DNA from: Ailurus styani
Lineage: Eukaryota; Chordata; Mammalia; Carnivora; Ailuridae
Length of the DNA: 64,000 nt
Reading direction: 5' to 3'
Assembly: GCA_002007465.1 (NCBI GenBank)
Contig: LNAC01000276.1
Location: forward strand, 4,614,490-4,678,489
This document shows, one piece after another, positions 55,101 to 62,886 of this stretch (position 1 is the stretch's first letter; every line of letters starts with the position of its first letter). A program made the position numbers and the translations under genes. A model generated the notes under the pieces. It saw only the letters and a list, made by a program, of their open reading frames with translations. It did no database searches and was not told the DNA's origin.

Positions 55101-58100
55101 ATGACTAGATCTCTTATTATATTTGTGAATGTTCATCACTGTAGGAAAGAGTAGAAATGTTACTGTTAACATATATCCTGAGGGTAAAAATTATATGTAA
55201 AACTAGAAGTTCTTATGTTTTCACATTGTAAGTTACTGATTTCTAAAATTTGTTTTGTGTGGGATGCTTGGGTGGCTCAGTCAGTTAAGTGTCTGCCTTC
55301 GGCTCAGGTCATGATCCCAGGGTCCTGGGATCGAGCCCCACATCGGGCTCTCTGCTCAGCAGGGAGCCTGCTTCCCCCTCTCTCTCTGCCTGCCTCTCTG
55401 CCTACTTGTGATCTCTCTCTCTGTGTCAAATAAATAAATAAAATCTTAAAAAAAGAAAACTCCTATATACTGAAATGTATTAAAAATATATTTAATATTA
55501 AAATCCATTTTCATTTAAAAATGTATCACTGGTTTTTATGACTAAGTTTTTTGGTGCCCCCTAAAAGTCCTCACTCACTCACCCTAATCCCGGCCCTGCT
55601 TCCAAACTTGTAGGACTCCTAAATTTCCTAAGCTGGACACTGGACACTCTTGGTGTCTCAGAGTCTGGATCTCCAACCTGGATTGACAGCATGGGAAGAC
55701 AGGAGATTCTCCTGAAGGACAAGGGCCCGCAGATGCCCCAAGGACTCACCACGACCTTCAAGGTCTTCTTGACACCGTCGCTGATGAAATGCCTGTAGAC
55801 GGCGGCCTTGACCTCCAGCTCATGGAGGCCGATCTTCAGGGGCACAATGACATAAGGCACGGCCACTGAAGACTTGGGTGGGATTTCTACAGTCTGTTGG
55901 TAACGTTTCTTGGAGGTGGCCAGGCTGCAGAAGGCTGGATTGTAGAGCAGTTCCACCCTGACCTGTCGGGGGACAAAGTATCAGCCAGGGGCCTGTGCCA
56001 CGGATCCTGTCCCCCAAGCTCTCCATCATGCTTCTGCCACCCCAGGGACCCACCTTGAGTGTCTCCACTTCCTGGTAATTGTAGAGCACAGCTCGGATCT
56101 CCACCTGCTCGTTGCGTACAACCGAGTAGGGGAGCCGCAGGTCAATGAAGAAGTCTTGCATCACTGTGACCTCATAGGGGTCAGCCACGCAGATCCCTGC
56201 CCAGGAGAAGAGGGTCAAGGGAAGGAGGCGGACAGTGTCTCAGTGCTCACCCCTGCCTGCAGGAGCTGTGCCAAGCTCAGCCTGTGTTTGTAGAAGCCCG
56301 CAGACTACACAGCTTCAACGGTGATATATTTCCCAATGGTGGTGGCACATGGAAATTGCTCTGATGGGACAATTTCCATTTTCTTTTTTTTTTAAGATTT
56401 TATTTATTTATTTGACAGAGAGAGAGATCACAAGTAGGCAGAGAGGAAGGCAGAGAGAGAGGGGGAAGCAGGCTCTCCACTGAGCAGGGAGCCCGATGTG
56501 GGGCTCGATCCCAGGATCCTGAGATCATGACCTGAGCCAAAGGCAGAGGCTTTAACCCACTGAGCCACCCAGGCACCCCCAATTTCCATTTTCTTTTGTG
56601 GTTTTATTCATAGGGTGAAGAGATGGCTTAAAAGTAAAAATAAAATCTTAAAAAAAAAAAGGCTAGCACTGCCATTGAGGTGCTCTGCAGTATAAAATAC
56701 ATGCTAGATTTTGAAGGCTTAGTACAAACAGAAGTAAAATAATCATTTATAATTCTGAGATGTTAATAGGTTATTCTTAACTATTAACAGATTTATCCTT
56801 GAAACATTATTATTAGTGTGACAGTGGTTTGTAGATGTTTACAAAATGTTGAAAGAATAAAAAAAATGTTGAAAGAATAATATTTTGAATATATGTAGTT
56901 AAAGGAAAATATATAATAAAATTGATTTCATCTAATCCTTTTTTTTTTTCAAGTAGGCTCCATGCCCAGCGTGGGGCTTGAACTTAAAGACCCTGAGATC
57001 AAGAGTCTCACGCTCTATGAACTGAGCCAGCCAGGTACCCCTCACCTACTCCTTTTTTATGGGGCTACCAGAAAATTCAAAATGACACATAGCTTGCACT
57101 GTATTTCCAACAGACAGGGCTGATCTACAGGGAGTGAAAATGATGCCAGAAACAATGGTTATTTGCGATACAATGGTTACAACATTAAATTCAAGCAAAG
57201 GGTTGATGCAAGCAAAGTTTACAAAAGCATCATACTGAAAACAATGTTACGCTAAAAAAATAAAACAAATAAAAATAACGTTACACTAAAAAATCTATTA
57301 AGATTTTTTTCCCTTATTCTTCAGTTGTGAAAAAAATTATCAGAGGCTTGAACGAAATCCTTATTTCCTAACCTACGGTCATTTGTTCATTGCCCTTGGG
57401 GTGTCTGCTCTAATCATGGAGCTATTTATCATTTTCTTATCTACTATTTGTTTTTACATTTTTTTAAAGTTTATTTTTTAGTCATCTCTGCACCCAGCCT
57501 GGGGCTTGAACTCACAACCCCGAGATCAAGAGTGGCACCCTCTTTAGGTGGAGTCGCCAGTCTTCCTCAAATACTTTCTAAGGGTTAACTGGAAATTCAT
57601 TAAAAAACAAAACAAACAAACAAAAAAAACTTATACCTTCATGGATTTTTTTTTCTTCCCAATTGAAAAGTTTAGCTATTTGGAGGGCAAGTCTTTGCAC
57701 CATGGCTTTTTCCTTTACTAAAATTTTAAAAATACCGGTTTTCATGGACTCTTGACATTCTAAAACCGAACCCAGTATTTAACTTCTCGCTTAGCAAAAA
57801 ATAGTTTGAAGAGTAGGAAGACTTCTTTGCAGAGATTGTCAAAACCTATAAATTTTTTCCTTATTAAAAAACTAATTTGCTATTAAAAAAAAAAGGAGTG
57901 GCACCCTCCACTGACTGAGCCAGCCAGATGCCCCTGTTTCTACATTTTTTTTAAGTTTTTTTTTTTTTTTTGACACAGAGAGAGAGAGAGAGAGAGAGAT
58001 CACAAGTAGGCAGAGCGGCAGGCAGAGAGAGAGGAGGAAGCAGGCTCCCCGCTGAGCAGGGAGCCCGATGCGGGCCTCGATCCCAGGACTCTGAGATCAT

Positions 58101-61100
58101 GACCTGAGCCGAAGGCAGAGGCTTTAACCCACTGAGCCACCCAGGTGCCCTGTTTCTACATTTTTAAACTCCAATTTAATTTGGAGTGCGTGAGAAACCA
58201 GCTTTTGCACCATAAATAGGAGGTTCCCTCAAGGAAAGCAAAATGGTTTTGTTGGATACTAGTTGGCTCATGTAGAAAGTGGCACCAGCTCCTCTCTCCC
58301 TGCTGGTCGAAGTTGCTCAAAAAGAGAAGGAGAGATGAAGGCAGGGCTGCCCCAGACTGAGCTAGTCTGAAACTCCCTTTTGAACAAGATGGAAGGACCA
58401 GAAGAGAACCAAGAGAGGAAAGACTTCTGACACATCATCCGTGTTACTTTTAAGGCAGCGAGACAATTCCTCTCAGTGCTACATAACGGTACAGGTTGGT
58501 CCAAACCAAATTGTTTCTGTATACTTAAACCTGTTTTTTAAAAAATCTATTAAAAAAAAAAAAGACTGACTTCTGGTGCATGATTTGTGGGATTTGAGGA
58601 TGTGTCCCTGCATGTCTGAAAGGCATTTAGCCTTCGGTCTCTAAAATATGTTTGGCTCCAATAACAACTCACACACATCAGACATCTGTAATATGCCAGG
58701 CACCATTTTAAGGGCTTCCTGTGTGTTAACTCATAACGTCATCCCAACAACACTCTGAGTAGGTACTATTTCTATTGTGCCCATTTTATGGATGAGCCCA
58801 GAGAGGCTGAGTAACTCAACTGAGGCCACACAGCTCTCCAAGGGAGGACCTGGGATTTGAACCCAGGCATTTAAGCTTGGGAAGCTCCCCGCTTATAACC
58901 CTGACTCTAGAATTCATAGTATCTCAGGAGTCTGAAATTTCCAGGTTCCGTTGGTTACAATGCGATAATGTTTATTCTGAAGCTCTAAGATGGGGTTCCT
59001 GGAAAGTTCATCCCCCTGTGATCTTGGGCAAGTCACATTCCTTCCCTGGCTTCAGTATCCTCATTTGTAGGAGAATACGAGTACCAAGCATATAGAGTGC
59101 TTGTGAGCATTGACGGAGATAATGTGTTGAGAGTTAAAATCGTGCCTGGTGAGACAATGATGTCGAGAAGGTGTCACAAGGTCACAGAGAGCGGAATCCG
59201 AAAACCACAGGGCCCTGTAGGATTCTGCACCCCATCCCTCCCGGGAGACATTGGGCAACTTCTGCGGACATTTTGGGGACATGTCACAACTGGGGGGCCG
59301 GTTGTGCTACTGGAATCTAGCAGGCAGAAGCCATGAATCCTGTTCAACACCTACAATGCCCAGGGCAGGGCCCTGCCACAGAGAACCATCCAGCTTGGAG
59401 CGACTCCAGCGGCTCTACATGCAAACAGACAACCCCCTCCCCCTCCAGGGACCCGTTAAAGTGCAGGTTCTGAGGCAAGAGGTCAGGAGTGGGGTCCACG
59501 ATTCCGAATTTCTAACAAACTCCCAGATTGCTAGTGATTTAGGAAACATGGTTTCAGAACAAGGATCTAAACTGTGGCTCTTGGGGCACTGGGGTGGCTC
59601 AGTCGGTTAAGCATCTGCCTTCAGCTAGGGTCGTGATCCCAGGGTCTCACATTGGGCTCCCTGCTCAGTGGGGAACCTGTTTCTCCCTCTCCTCCCTGCT
59701 CATGTTCTCTCTACTACCTCTCTCTCTCTAATAAATAAATAAAATCCTCAAAAAATAAATAAATAAACGGTGGCTTTCAACTTTCTCTTTTCAAGCTACA
59801 AGAATTTTCTTATTTCAAGGACCTCAAAAATCTTTTTAAATTTTTAAAAAAATTTTAAGAAAAAGGACAGCTGGTTCAGGCGGTTCAGCATCTGCCTTTG
59901 GCTCAGGTCATGATCCCAGAGTCTTGGGATCGAATCCCGTATCAGGCTCCCTGCTCAGTGGGGAGTCTGCTTCTCCCTCTGCCCCTCTCCCTGCTCTCTC
60001 TCCCTCTTGCCTCAAACTCCAGTATGGCTTCTTCTATTTAAAATGTAGCTATTTTGTTCATCATGGATTTTTTTTTTGCATTTAAAAAAAATGATTGCAT
60101 GAAAACATTGCTTATCTGAGCACCCAAGTTTTTTGGAAGGCACTTAAAATTGGCGCCAAAAGTTAGTGCATCCCTCTCCTCACCGTGCTCGAGACCATCA
60201 GGGTCGGGCAGGGCTCCCCAGGCTTTCACAGCTGGCTCTCTGCCGCGGCACCCCCGGGATGGCCAGGTTTCATAATCTGACCACCAGTGTTCCAATCACG
60301 CATTTCATTCTGCTTCCTCTTCTACGTTTTCTTAATCGCTCTACCCACCATCCTATCGACATCACTCCTCAAGGGTGTTTGTGGTTGCAAATTATTCTGT
60401 ATGATACCGCAATGGTGGATATATGTCCTTATACCTTTGTCCAAAACCTATATAGATTGTACAACACCAAGAGTGAACCCTAACATTAGCCATGAGCTTG
60501 GGGTGATGCTGACGTGCCCGTGTAACACATACACCGTGCTGGGGGGGATGCTGGTAGTCGGGCCGACTGTGTATGTGGGGAGGTAGAATGAGGATGGCTG
60601 GGGAATCTTTGTATCTTCCCCTCGATTTTCCGGTGAACCTAAAACTGCTCTCAGAATAAAATCTATCTACAAAAAGCATGGACTATGTCACCCATAGAGT
60701 AGGATCCGACACTCTTCTAGCCACCAAGCAACAGGGATCTCTCTGGATGCGATGAGAAAATGCCCAGTGGCCCCAGGGTCCCTGCCTCCCGAGGATGGGG
60801 CAACCAGCTCCTCTCACCTTTGTTCTTCGACAAGCTCACAGCCAGAATCTCCCAAGTGGTGATGGAGTCTTTCAAAAAGACAGTCATGGTCTTCGTGGAG
60901 ATTCTGGATGGGGGAGACATGGGGGTTTTAGAAGACAGCTGTCTGGGTTGTGGGGGAACGCCAGGTTGGAGGCACCCCAAGGGTAGAGTTGGAGGGGGCT
61001 GGTGGCTGGACAAGTGTAAGTGGCCTGACTCTCAGTTTTTCTAGGCTGGGTTGTGGGGTTGCACCCTTACTCTGGAAAAGAGGGGGGGTTGGGGCACAAG

Positions 61101-61288
61101 CAGATTAACTGGTCCAGTCTGGGGTGCTATAGGAGCTGGTCTGGGGGGTGGGTTGAAGTGGCGGGTGTCTCGGCCTTACCCATTTTTCTCAGGTTCATTG
61201 AGAGACTCTATGGTCCACAGCCAGCTCTCAGGGAACTGGCTTCTGGAAATGATGTCCTCTTCCGGTATTATGTCCTCATCCAAGTCAC
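39959..61288 (-). CDS. C3: Complement C3, 3' part (exons 18-41), gene continues beyond window
   Basis: C3 is the central plasma complement protein. Convertases release C3a, and nascent C3b binds targets through its thioester. This window encodes the alpha chain from just after C3a to the C-terminus: 24 exons, 2744 coding nt, 913 full residues. In order these are the acidic alpha-prime N-terminus ([11 protein letters not shown]), MG7, CUB, thioester domain with GCGEQ (exon 24) and the catalytic-histidine motif HQEMI-GG (exons 26/27), the second CUB half with factor I sites (exon 30), MG8, and C345C ending GCPN. All exon phases join without frameshift. All introns are GT-AG except intron 29 (GC-AG). 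Exon numbers follow the human 41-exon gene. Exons 1-17 (signal peptide, beta chain, C3a) lie beyond position 64000, or exon 17 was missed in 61289-64000; I looked and did not find it. Confidence 0.97.
40101..40227. repeat. GC-rich minisatellite filling C3 intron 40
   Basis: The 127-bp intron contains repeated 'ggggcagggtc' and 'ggggcagggct' units (about 11 bp) at roughly 40140-40195. Little other sequence is left in the intron. Confidence 0.85.
40228..40363 (-). CDS. C3: C3 exon 40
   Basis: Encodes (G)[18 protein letters not shown] through [16 protein letters not shown] in C345C. The acceptor is CCTCCAG and the donor GTGAGT. Confidence 0.96.
40456..40539 (-). CDS. C3: C3 exon 39
   Basis: Encodes (V)[18 protein letters not shown] then MVIEQIIKS in C345C. 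The acceptor is CCCACAG and the donor GTCAGC. Confidence 0.95.
40803..40883 (-). CDS. C3: C3 exon 38
   Basis: Encodes (E)[19 protein letters not shown] then CEPGVDY in C345C. It appears one codon shorter than the human exon in the variable KSDDK region, and this accounts for the one-residue difference of the whole segment. Confidence 0.94.
41032..41121 (-). CDS. C3: C3 exon 37
   Basis: Encodes (D)[20 protein letters not shown] then HQDMCRCAE, the start of C345C. The acceptor is CCCGCAG and the donor GTGGGC. Confidence 0.95.
41310..41415 (-). CDS. C3: C3 exon 36
   Basis: Encodes [20 protein letters not shown] then [15 protein letters not shown]: the end of MG8 and the anchor. The acceptor is CCCACAG, the donor GTGAGC. 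Confidence 0.96.
41580..42510. repeat. Three-layer nested repeat in C3 intron 35
   Basis: An old repeat with 'gtggccatgtgattgagttctggccaa'-type text at 41620-41695 resumes at about 42300-42510. L1 3'-end-like text lies between them ('tggatgtgttaagcaactttattg', 'ataccttaaacttacacaat'), and a CanSINE at 41736-41938 splits the L1. Confidence 0.55.
41736..41938 (+). repeat. CanSINE, plus orientation, C3 intron 35
   Basis: 'gggacacctaggtggctcag', 'caggtcatgatctcagggtt', TC-rich middle and 'aaataaataaataaaatcttt' tail with poly(A). Confidence 0.9.
42965..43054 (-). CDS. C3: C3 exon 35
   Basis: Encodes [20 protein letters not shown] then [10 protein letters not shown] in MG8. Thirty codons, phase 0 on both sides. 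Confidence 0.96.
43156..43243 (-). CDS. C3: C3 exon 34
   Basis: Encodes (R)[19 protein letters not shown] then [10 protein letters not shown] in MG8. The donor is GTATGA and the acceptor CATTCAG. Confidence 0.96.
43440..43560 (+). repeat. MIR, plus orientation, C3 intron 33
   Basis: 'ctccagagcccaattgcctg' then 'gggttcaaatcccagctct' is the MIR core. Confidence 0.8.
43561..44663 (-). other. C3: C3 intron 33, remainder
   Basis: No exon or clear repeat recognised. Confidence 0.4.
44664..44715 (-). CDS. C3: C3 exon 33
   Basis: A 52-nt exon encoding (V)[16 protein letters not shown] in MG8. The acceptor is TTTCTAG and the donor GTAAGT. Confidence 0.95.
44835..44925 (-). CDS. C3: C3 exon 32
   Basis: Encodes [20 protein letters not shown] then [10 protein letters not shown], the start of MG8. 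The acceptor is TCACCAG and the donor GTAACG. Confidence 0.95.
45048..45107 (-). CDS. C3: C3 exon 31
   Basis: Twenty codons, [20 protein letters not shown], closing the CUB domain. The acceptor is CCTGCAG and the donor GTAAGG. Confidence 0.95.
45254..45412 (-). CDS. C3: C3 exon 30 (factor I cleavage region)
   Basis: Fifty-three codons from [13 protein letters not shown] to ASLLRSEE: the end of the thioester domain and return to CUB. It holds the two human factor I sites. The second is Arg-Ser (LLR-SEE) as in human. The first is Arg-Asn (LPSR-NS), with AAC at 45313-45311 where human has serine. Confidence 0.96.
45470..46160. repeat. 56-bp minisatellite in C3 intron 29
   Basis: Units begin gagctgagaacctggtctag at 45920, 45976, 46032 and 46088, exactly 56 bp apart. 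More diverged copies with 'ctgagaacatgt' or 'actgagaatgtg' motifs extend back to about 45470. Confidence 0.92.
46330..46493 (-). CDS. C3: C3 exon 29 with GC splice donor
   Basis: Encodes (D)[19 protein letters not shown] through [11 protein letters not shown] in the thioester domain. The exon ends CAG and the intron begins GCAAGT. No GT site in frame is available nearby, and exon 30 continues exactly at ATFMVF, so this is a GC-AG intron. Confidence 0.96.
46494..47959 (-). other. C3: C3 intron 28
   Basis: A 1466-bp intron containing an old repeat at about 46950-47330 ('gcaggtatggccatatgacgg') and MIR-like relics at 47400-47760. No exon beyond those listed. Confidence 0.6.
47400..47760 (-). 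repeat. MIR-like relics, minus orientation
   Basis: 'ctcactaggtgctaggcact', then 'gtgacttgcacaaagtcacac' and 'gtgctcaacatacacttgtt' resemble one or two reverse MIR copies. Confidence 0.6.
47960..48116 (-). CDS. C3: C3 exon 28
   Basis: Encodes [20 protein letters not shown] through [10 protein letters not shown] in the thioester domain. The acceptor is TTATAG and the donor GTGAGG. Confidence 0.96.
48996..49092 (-). repeat. Truncated CanSINE, minus orientation
   Basis: 'aaaaagattttatttatttggg', GA-rich body and 'ccgctgagcaggg'. It stops before the tRNA head, at a run of C. Confidence 0.8.
49725..49917 (+). repeat. CanSINE, plus orientation
   Basis: 'ggcacctgggtggctcagtc', 'aggtcatgacttcagggtcc', TC-rich middle and 'aaataagtaaatcttaaaa' tail. 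Confidence 0.88.
50408..50506 (-). CDS. C3: C3 exon 27
   Basis: Thirty-three codons, [20 protein letters not shown] then [13 protein letters not shown], in the thioester domain. The first GG completes the HQEMIGG motif begun in exon 26. Confidence 0.96.
50640..50990 (-). repeat. L2-like fragment, C3 intron 26
   Basis: 'attcattcatccagtgttgc', 'ctcatggagctttccatatg' and 'gagatagacatgaactaacc' are the reverse of the LINE2 3' end with its upstream part. Confidence 0.65.
51030..51232 (+). mobile_element. MER5A (hAT-Charlie MITE)
   Basis: Starts near 'cagtgattctctaactta', carries 'agtttctgattccattgc' and 'caggtgatgctgatgctgct', and ends 'ttggagaaccacagc', the complement of the left end. It adjoins C3 exon 26. 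Confidence 0.85.
51417..51576 (-). CDS. C3: C3 exon 26 (catalytic histidine)
   Basis: Encodes [20 protein letters not shown] through GPVIHQEMI in the thioester domain. The histidine of HQEM acts as general base in thioester transfer to hydroxyls. The acceptor is a run of C then AG; the donor is GTAAGA. Confidence 0.96.
51872..51947 (-). CDS. C3: C3 exon 25
   Basis: Encodes (G)[19 protein letters not shown] then RASSTW in the thioester domain. The acceptor is CCTGCAG and the donor GTGAGT. Confidence 0.95.
51948..52388 (-). other. C3: C3 intron 24
   Basis: A 441-bp, very GA/G-rich intron with irregular 'ggggctcagag' and 'agaggggttcag' units, a low-complexity tract. Open frames on both strands here are compositional. 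Confidence 0.7.
52389..52592 (-). CDS. C3: C3 exon 24 (thioester motif GCGEQ)
   Basis: Encodes (G)[32 protein letters not shown], and on to [13 protein letters not shown] forms the Cys-Gln thioester that couples C3b to surfaces. The residues around it match human C3 closely, so the bond should form. Confidence 0.98.
52785..52900 (-). repeat. MIR fragment, minus orientation, C3 intron 23
   Basis: 'ctaagcgctgttctggagaa' then 'catcacagatgaggaaacc' is the reverse of MIR. Confidence 0.65.
53237..53323 (-). CDS. C3: C3 exon 23
   Basis: Encodes (G)[19 protein letters not shown] then DSETRILLQ at the CUB/thioester-domain junction. The acceptor is CGGCAG and the donor GTGAGC. The human C3dg cleavage Arg-Glu falls at the exon 22/23 join and reads Lys-Gly here. 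Confidence 0.94.
53421..53487 (-). CDS. C3: C3 exon 22
   Basis: Encodes [20 protein letters not shown] then GK, with an NQT glycosylation sequon. The acceptor GGTTCAG has a C-rich tract before it; the donor is GTGAGT. The same 22-codon length as human. Confidence 0.93.
53600..54120. repeat. MIR-derived cluster, C3 intron 21
   Basis: A plus MIR piece at 53600-53760 ('agctgtgtgactgggagtca'), a minus piece at 53765-53960 ('gttaagtcactagcccaacg') and a plus MIR 3' end at about 54065-54120 ('gcacaatgtctggcacgcag'). Confidence 0.65.
54541..54650 (+). repeat. Short tRNA-Lys SINE, plus orientation
   Basis: 'ggggagcctggctggctcgg', 'cagggttgtaagttcaagcc' and 'aaaataaaatcttaaaa' tail. Confidence 0.82.
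55259..55457 (+). repeat. CanSINE, plus orientation, C3 intron 21
   Basis: 'tgggatgcttgggtggctcag', 'cctgggatcgagccccacat', 'tgcctacttgtgatctctct' and 'aaataaataaataaaatctt', a near-consensus mustelid copy. Confidence 0.93.
55750..55962 (-). CDS. C3: C3 exon 21
   Basis: Seventy-one codons from [15 protein letters not shown] through [19 protein letters not shown] to KKTLKVV in MG7. The acceptor is CCGACAG and the donor GTGAGT. Confidence 0.97.
56054..56196 (-). CDS. C3: C3 exon 20
   Basis: Encodes (G)[19 protein letters not shown] through [13 protein letters not shown] in MG7. The acceptor is TGGGCAG and the donor GTGGGT. Confidence 0.97.
56388..56580 (-). repeat. CanSINE, minus orientation, perfect target duplication
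   Basis: Flanked by aatttccattttctttt at 56371-56387 and 56581-56597 (17 bp, no mismatch). A recent insertion in C3 intron 19. Confidence 0.96.
56939..57041 (-). repeat. Short tRNA-Lys SINE, minus orientation
   Basis: Poly(T), 'caagtaggctccatgcccag', 'gaccctgagatcaagagtc' and 'gagccagccaggtacccc'. Confidence 0.82.
57455..57935 (-). repeat. Short tRNA-Lys SINE split by a poly(A)-tailed insert
   Basis: The tail half (57455-57542) and head half (57896-57935, 'gactgagccagccagatgccc') belong to one SINE. Its internal 13 bases gagtggcaccctc are duplicated on both sides of the insert at 57543-57895. Confidence 0.85.
57543..57895 (+). mobile_element. 353-bp poly(A)-tailed retroposed insert of unknown origin
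   Basis: It lies between 13-bp target duplications (57530-57542 and 57896-57908) and ends in an A-run after 'tttgctatt'. These are the marks of L1-mediated retroposition. The body is not a SINE I recognise and has no long frame; it could be a 5'-truncated mRNA 3' UTR or a non-coding RNA. Confidence 0.75.
57950..58150 (-). repeat. CanSINE, minus orientation, perfect target duplication
   Basis: Flanked by tgtttctacattttt at 57935-57949 and 58151-58165. It has a long T-run and (GA)n. Recent insertion in C3 intron 19. Confidence 0.95.
58675..58870 (-). repeat. MIR, minus orientation, C3 intron 19
   Basis: 'gtaatatgccaggcaccat', 'cccattttatggatgagccc' and 'ggacctgggatttgaaccc' are the reverse of MIR. 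Confidence 0.8.
58985..59160 (+). repeat. MIR 3' half, plus orientation
   Basis: 'tgatcttgggcaagtcacat' then 'agtatcctcatttgtaggag' and 'gtgcctggtgagacaatgat'. Confidence 0.7.
59582..59765 (+). repeat. CanSINE, plus orientation
   Basis: 'ggggcactggggtggctcag', 'gggtcgtgatcccagggtct', TC-rich middle and 'aataaataaataaaatcctc' tail. Confidence 0.88.
59862..60012 (+). repeat. CanSINE, plus orientation, tail lost
   Basis: 'acagctggttcaggcggttc', 'ctcaggtcatgatcccagag' and a TC-rich middle ending at 'cttgcctcaaac'. Confidence 0.82.
60350..60675 (+). mobile_element. Old L1 3' UTR, plus orientation
   Basis: 'acaccaagagtgaaccctaa', 'ggggaatctttgtatcttcc' and 'gaacctaaaactgctctcag' followed by an A-rich end are L1M-type 3' UTR text. 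It lies just upstream of exon 19 on the plus strand. Confidence 0.7.
60818..60903 (-). CDS. C3: C3 exon 19
   Basis: Encodes [20 protein letters not shown] then AVSLSKNK, joining exon 18 through a split GGA glycine codon. The acceptor is CATCCAG and the donor GTGAGA. Confidence 0.96.
61180..61288 (-). CDS. C3: C3 exon 18 (alpha-prime N-terminus)
   Basis: Encodes [20 protein letters not shown] then [15 protein letters not shown], right after the C3a segment. The acidic cluster is conserved; in human it contacts factor B, factor H and CR1. The acceptor is CTCCCAG and the donor GTAAGG. This is the most 5' C3 exon in the window. Confidence 0.96.
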
Positions 61289-62789
61289 CTGGGAGGCAGG
61301 GGGTGGGGAGGGGAGCAATCTGGGTTTAGAACAGACCCGTCTCTCCACTGTCCCCAGCACCAAAGCACACCCATGGTCGCACGATGACTTTGGAGGGGGG
61401 AGCCCAGGCATGTGTGCCTCTGTGACTGCTTCCACCATAAAACAGTATGAAAAATTATATTTTACAACCGTGTCAATATAAAAGCAAAAATAATCCAGGC
61501 TGGTTATATAATGTACCCCGCCCCCAATTTTCATAGACTTGAAAGCATACGCTTGAGCCTCTCTCTAAGCCTGGTGGCTCCCAGGTTCCGTGCCGGCCGC
61601 ATCTGATGGTGACAGATGGCTTGACAAACAGGGGGCTTGACAGACTCCCCAGACCTGGTGGTGACCCCTGGAGAGGGGGTGGCCTTTTCAAGACTGGCTG
61701 ACACCATCCGCAAGTAGACGGAGTGGGGCCAGAAGAGAGTTCAACCCTGTCTGGGCTTTCTTCAAAACACAATGGGCAGGCTGTAACTCAGCAGCTCTGA
61801 GTCTGCCAAATAACAGAGTAGGTGAAGTCCACTGATGCCTAAATCCATCCACATTCTGGAAGAACCCATCAAAGTGCCTTTGGGCTATGAACATGTAAGT
61901 AACTCTGTCTCACCCCCAACGGGTTAAAAAAAAAAAAAGTACACAATGCTAGGGGATGAAAACACCCGAGTGTACATAAGCCGGATGCTGGTAGATCGCA
62001 TATGTTCTGTCTAATTGTCCTCTCTGAGAAAGGAAGTCTGGAGTTCGCTGGAGTAGAAGGCAGCAAGGCTAGGTTAGTATATTTCACACAGATTGAAGGG
62101 AGAGTCCTTTGTTCATGTGTGTTGGAAATCTTTGGTTCTTTTTTAGGGGTGGTGGTGGAGGGAGGGCTAGCCTTCCAGCCGAAAGAATTTAGAAATATCG
62201 GTCCGCTTTGGCAATGTCTGCCTTTAAGAGGTGACTGCCTATTAAGAGCCAAAACAGAGAATAAAGAATAAAAAAATAAACAACAAAAACATGTGTGCAC
62301 AAAAAATTACACGTTCCCACATAAGGAGTCCCTTACCTGCTGTCATACAGGCTAAGTAAAAATTGATTTGGGGGGAAATTTCCCTTAGCCTGAATTTTGC
62401 TCTGATCTGATAGCAAAAAGAGGTTTCAAAAGCAACTGTAAGGGAACAAAGGGGAACTTTACAATGAAGCAACTCAGCACACACCGCCTCATCCAAGTGA
62501 TCAAGGGTCATATCACCAACAGTGGGACAAATCGAGGTCACTAAGAAGGCCACAATGCCTCTTTTGCGACAGTGCTGTTGAAAATGCAAAAGCTGAATGT
62601 GATTACGAGGAAATATCAAGCCAACCCAAACTGCAGGACAGCCCCCCAGAGAGCTGGACATGAGATTCGCTGTAAGACAGACTCACTGACAGGGGTCGGG
62701 CAGATCCAAGGACACTAAGGAGACCCGACCAGCAAATAGGACGTCTGATTCTGGACCAGATCCTCTTCCTATAAAGGACCCCAACCCAA
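61289..62789 (-). other. C3: C3 intron 17, proximal part
   Basis: No C3 exon found. The segment at about 62280-62760 looks like part of an old interspersed repeat, but I could not name it. Confidence 0.4.
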
Positions 62790-62886
62790 ACCAACCAGAC
62801 CAAACTGAACTAAACCAAACCAAACGAGACTAAACCAGACCAAACCAGACAAAATCAAACCAGACCAAACCAGACCAAACCAAAGC
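62790..62886. repeat. (ACCAA/ACCAG)n pentanucleotide-like repeat
   Basis: Imperfect units of 'ccaaac', 'accag' and 'accaaaccagaccaaac' over about 95 bases on a G-poor strand. Confidence 0.9.

Noticed and set aside
62790..62886. Telomere-like repeat
   Set aside because: Units are ACCAA/ACCAG, not TTAGGG; a simple repeat.
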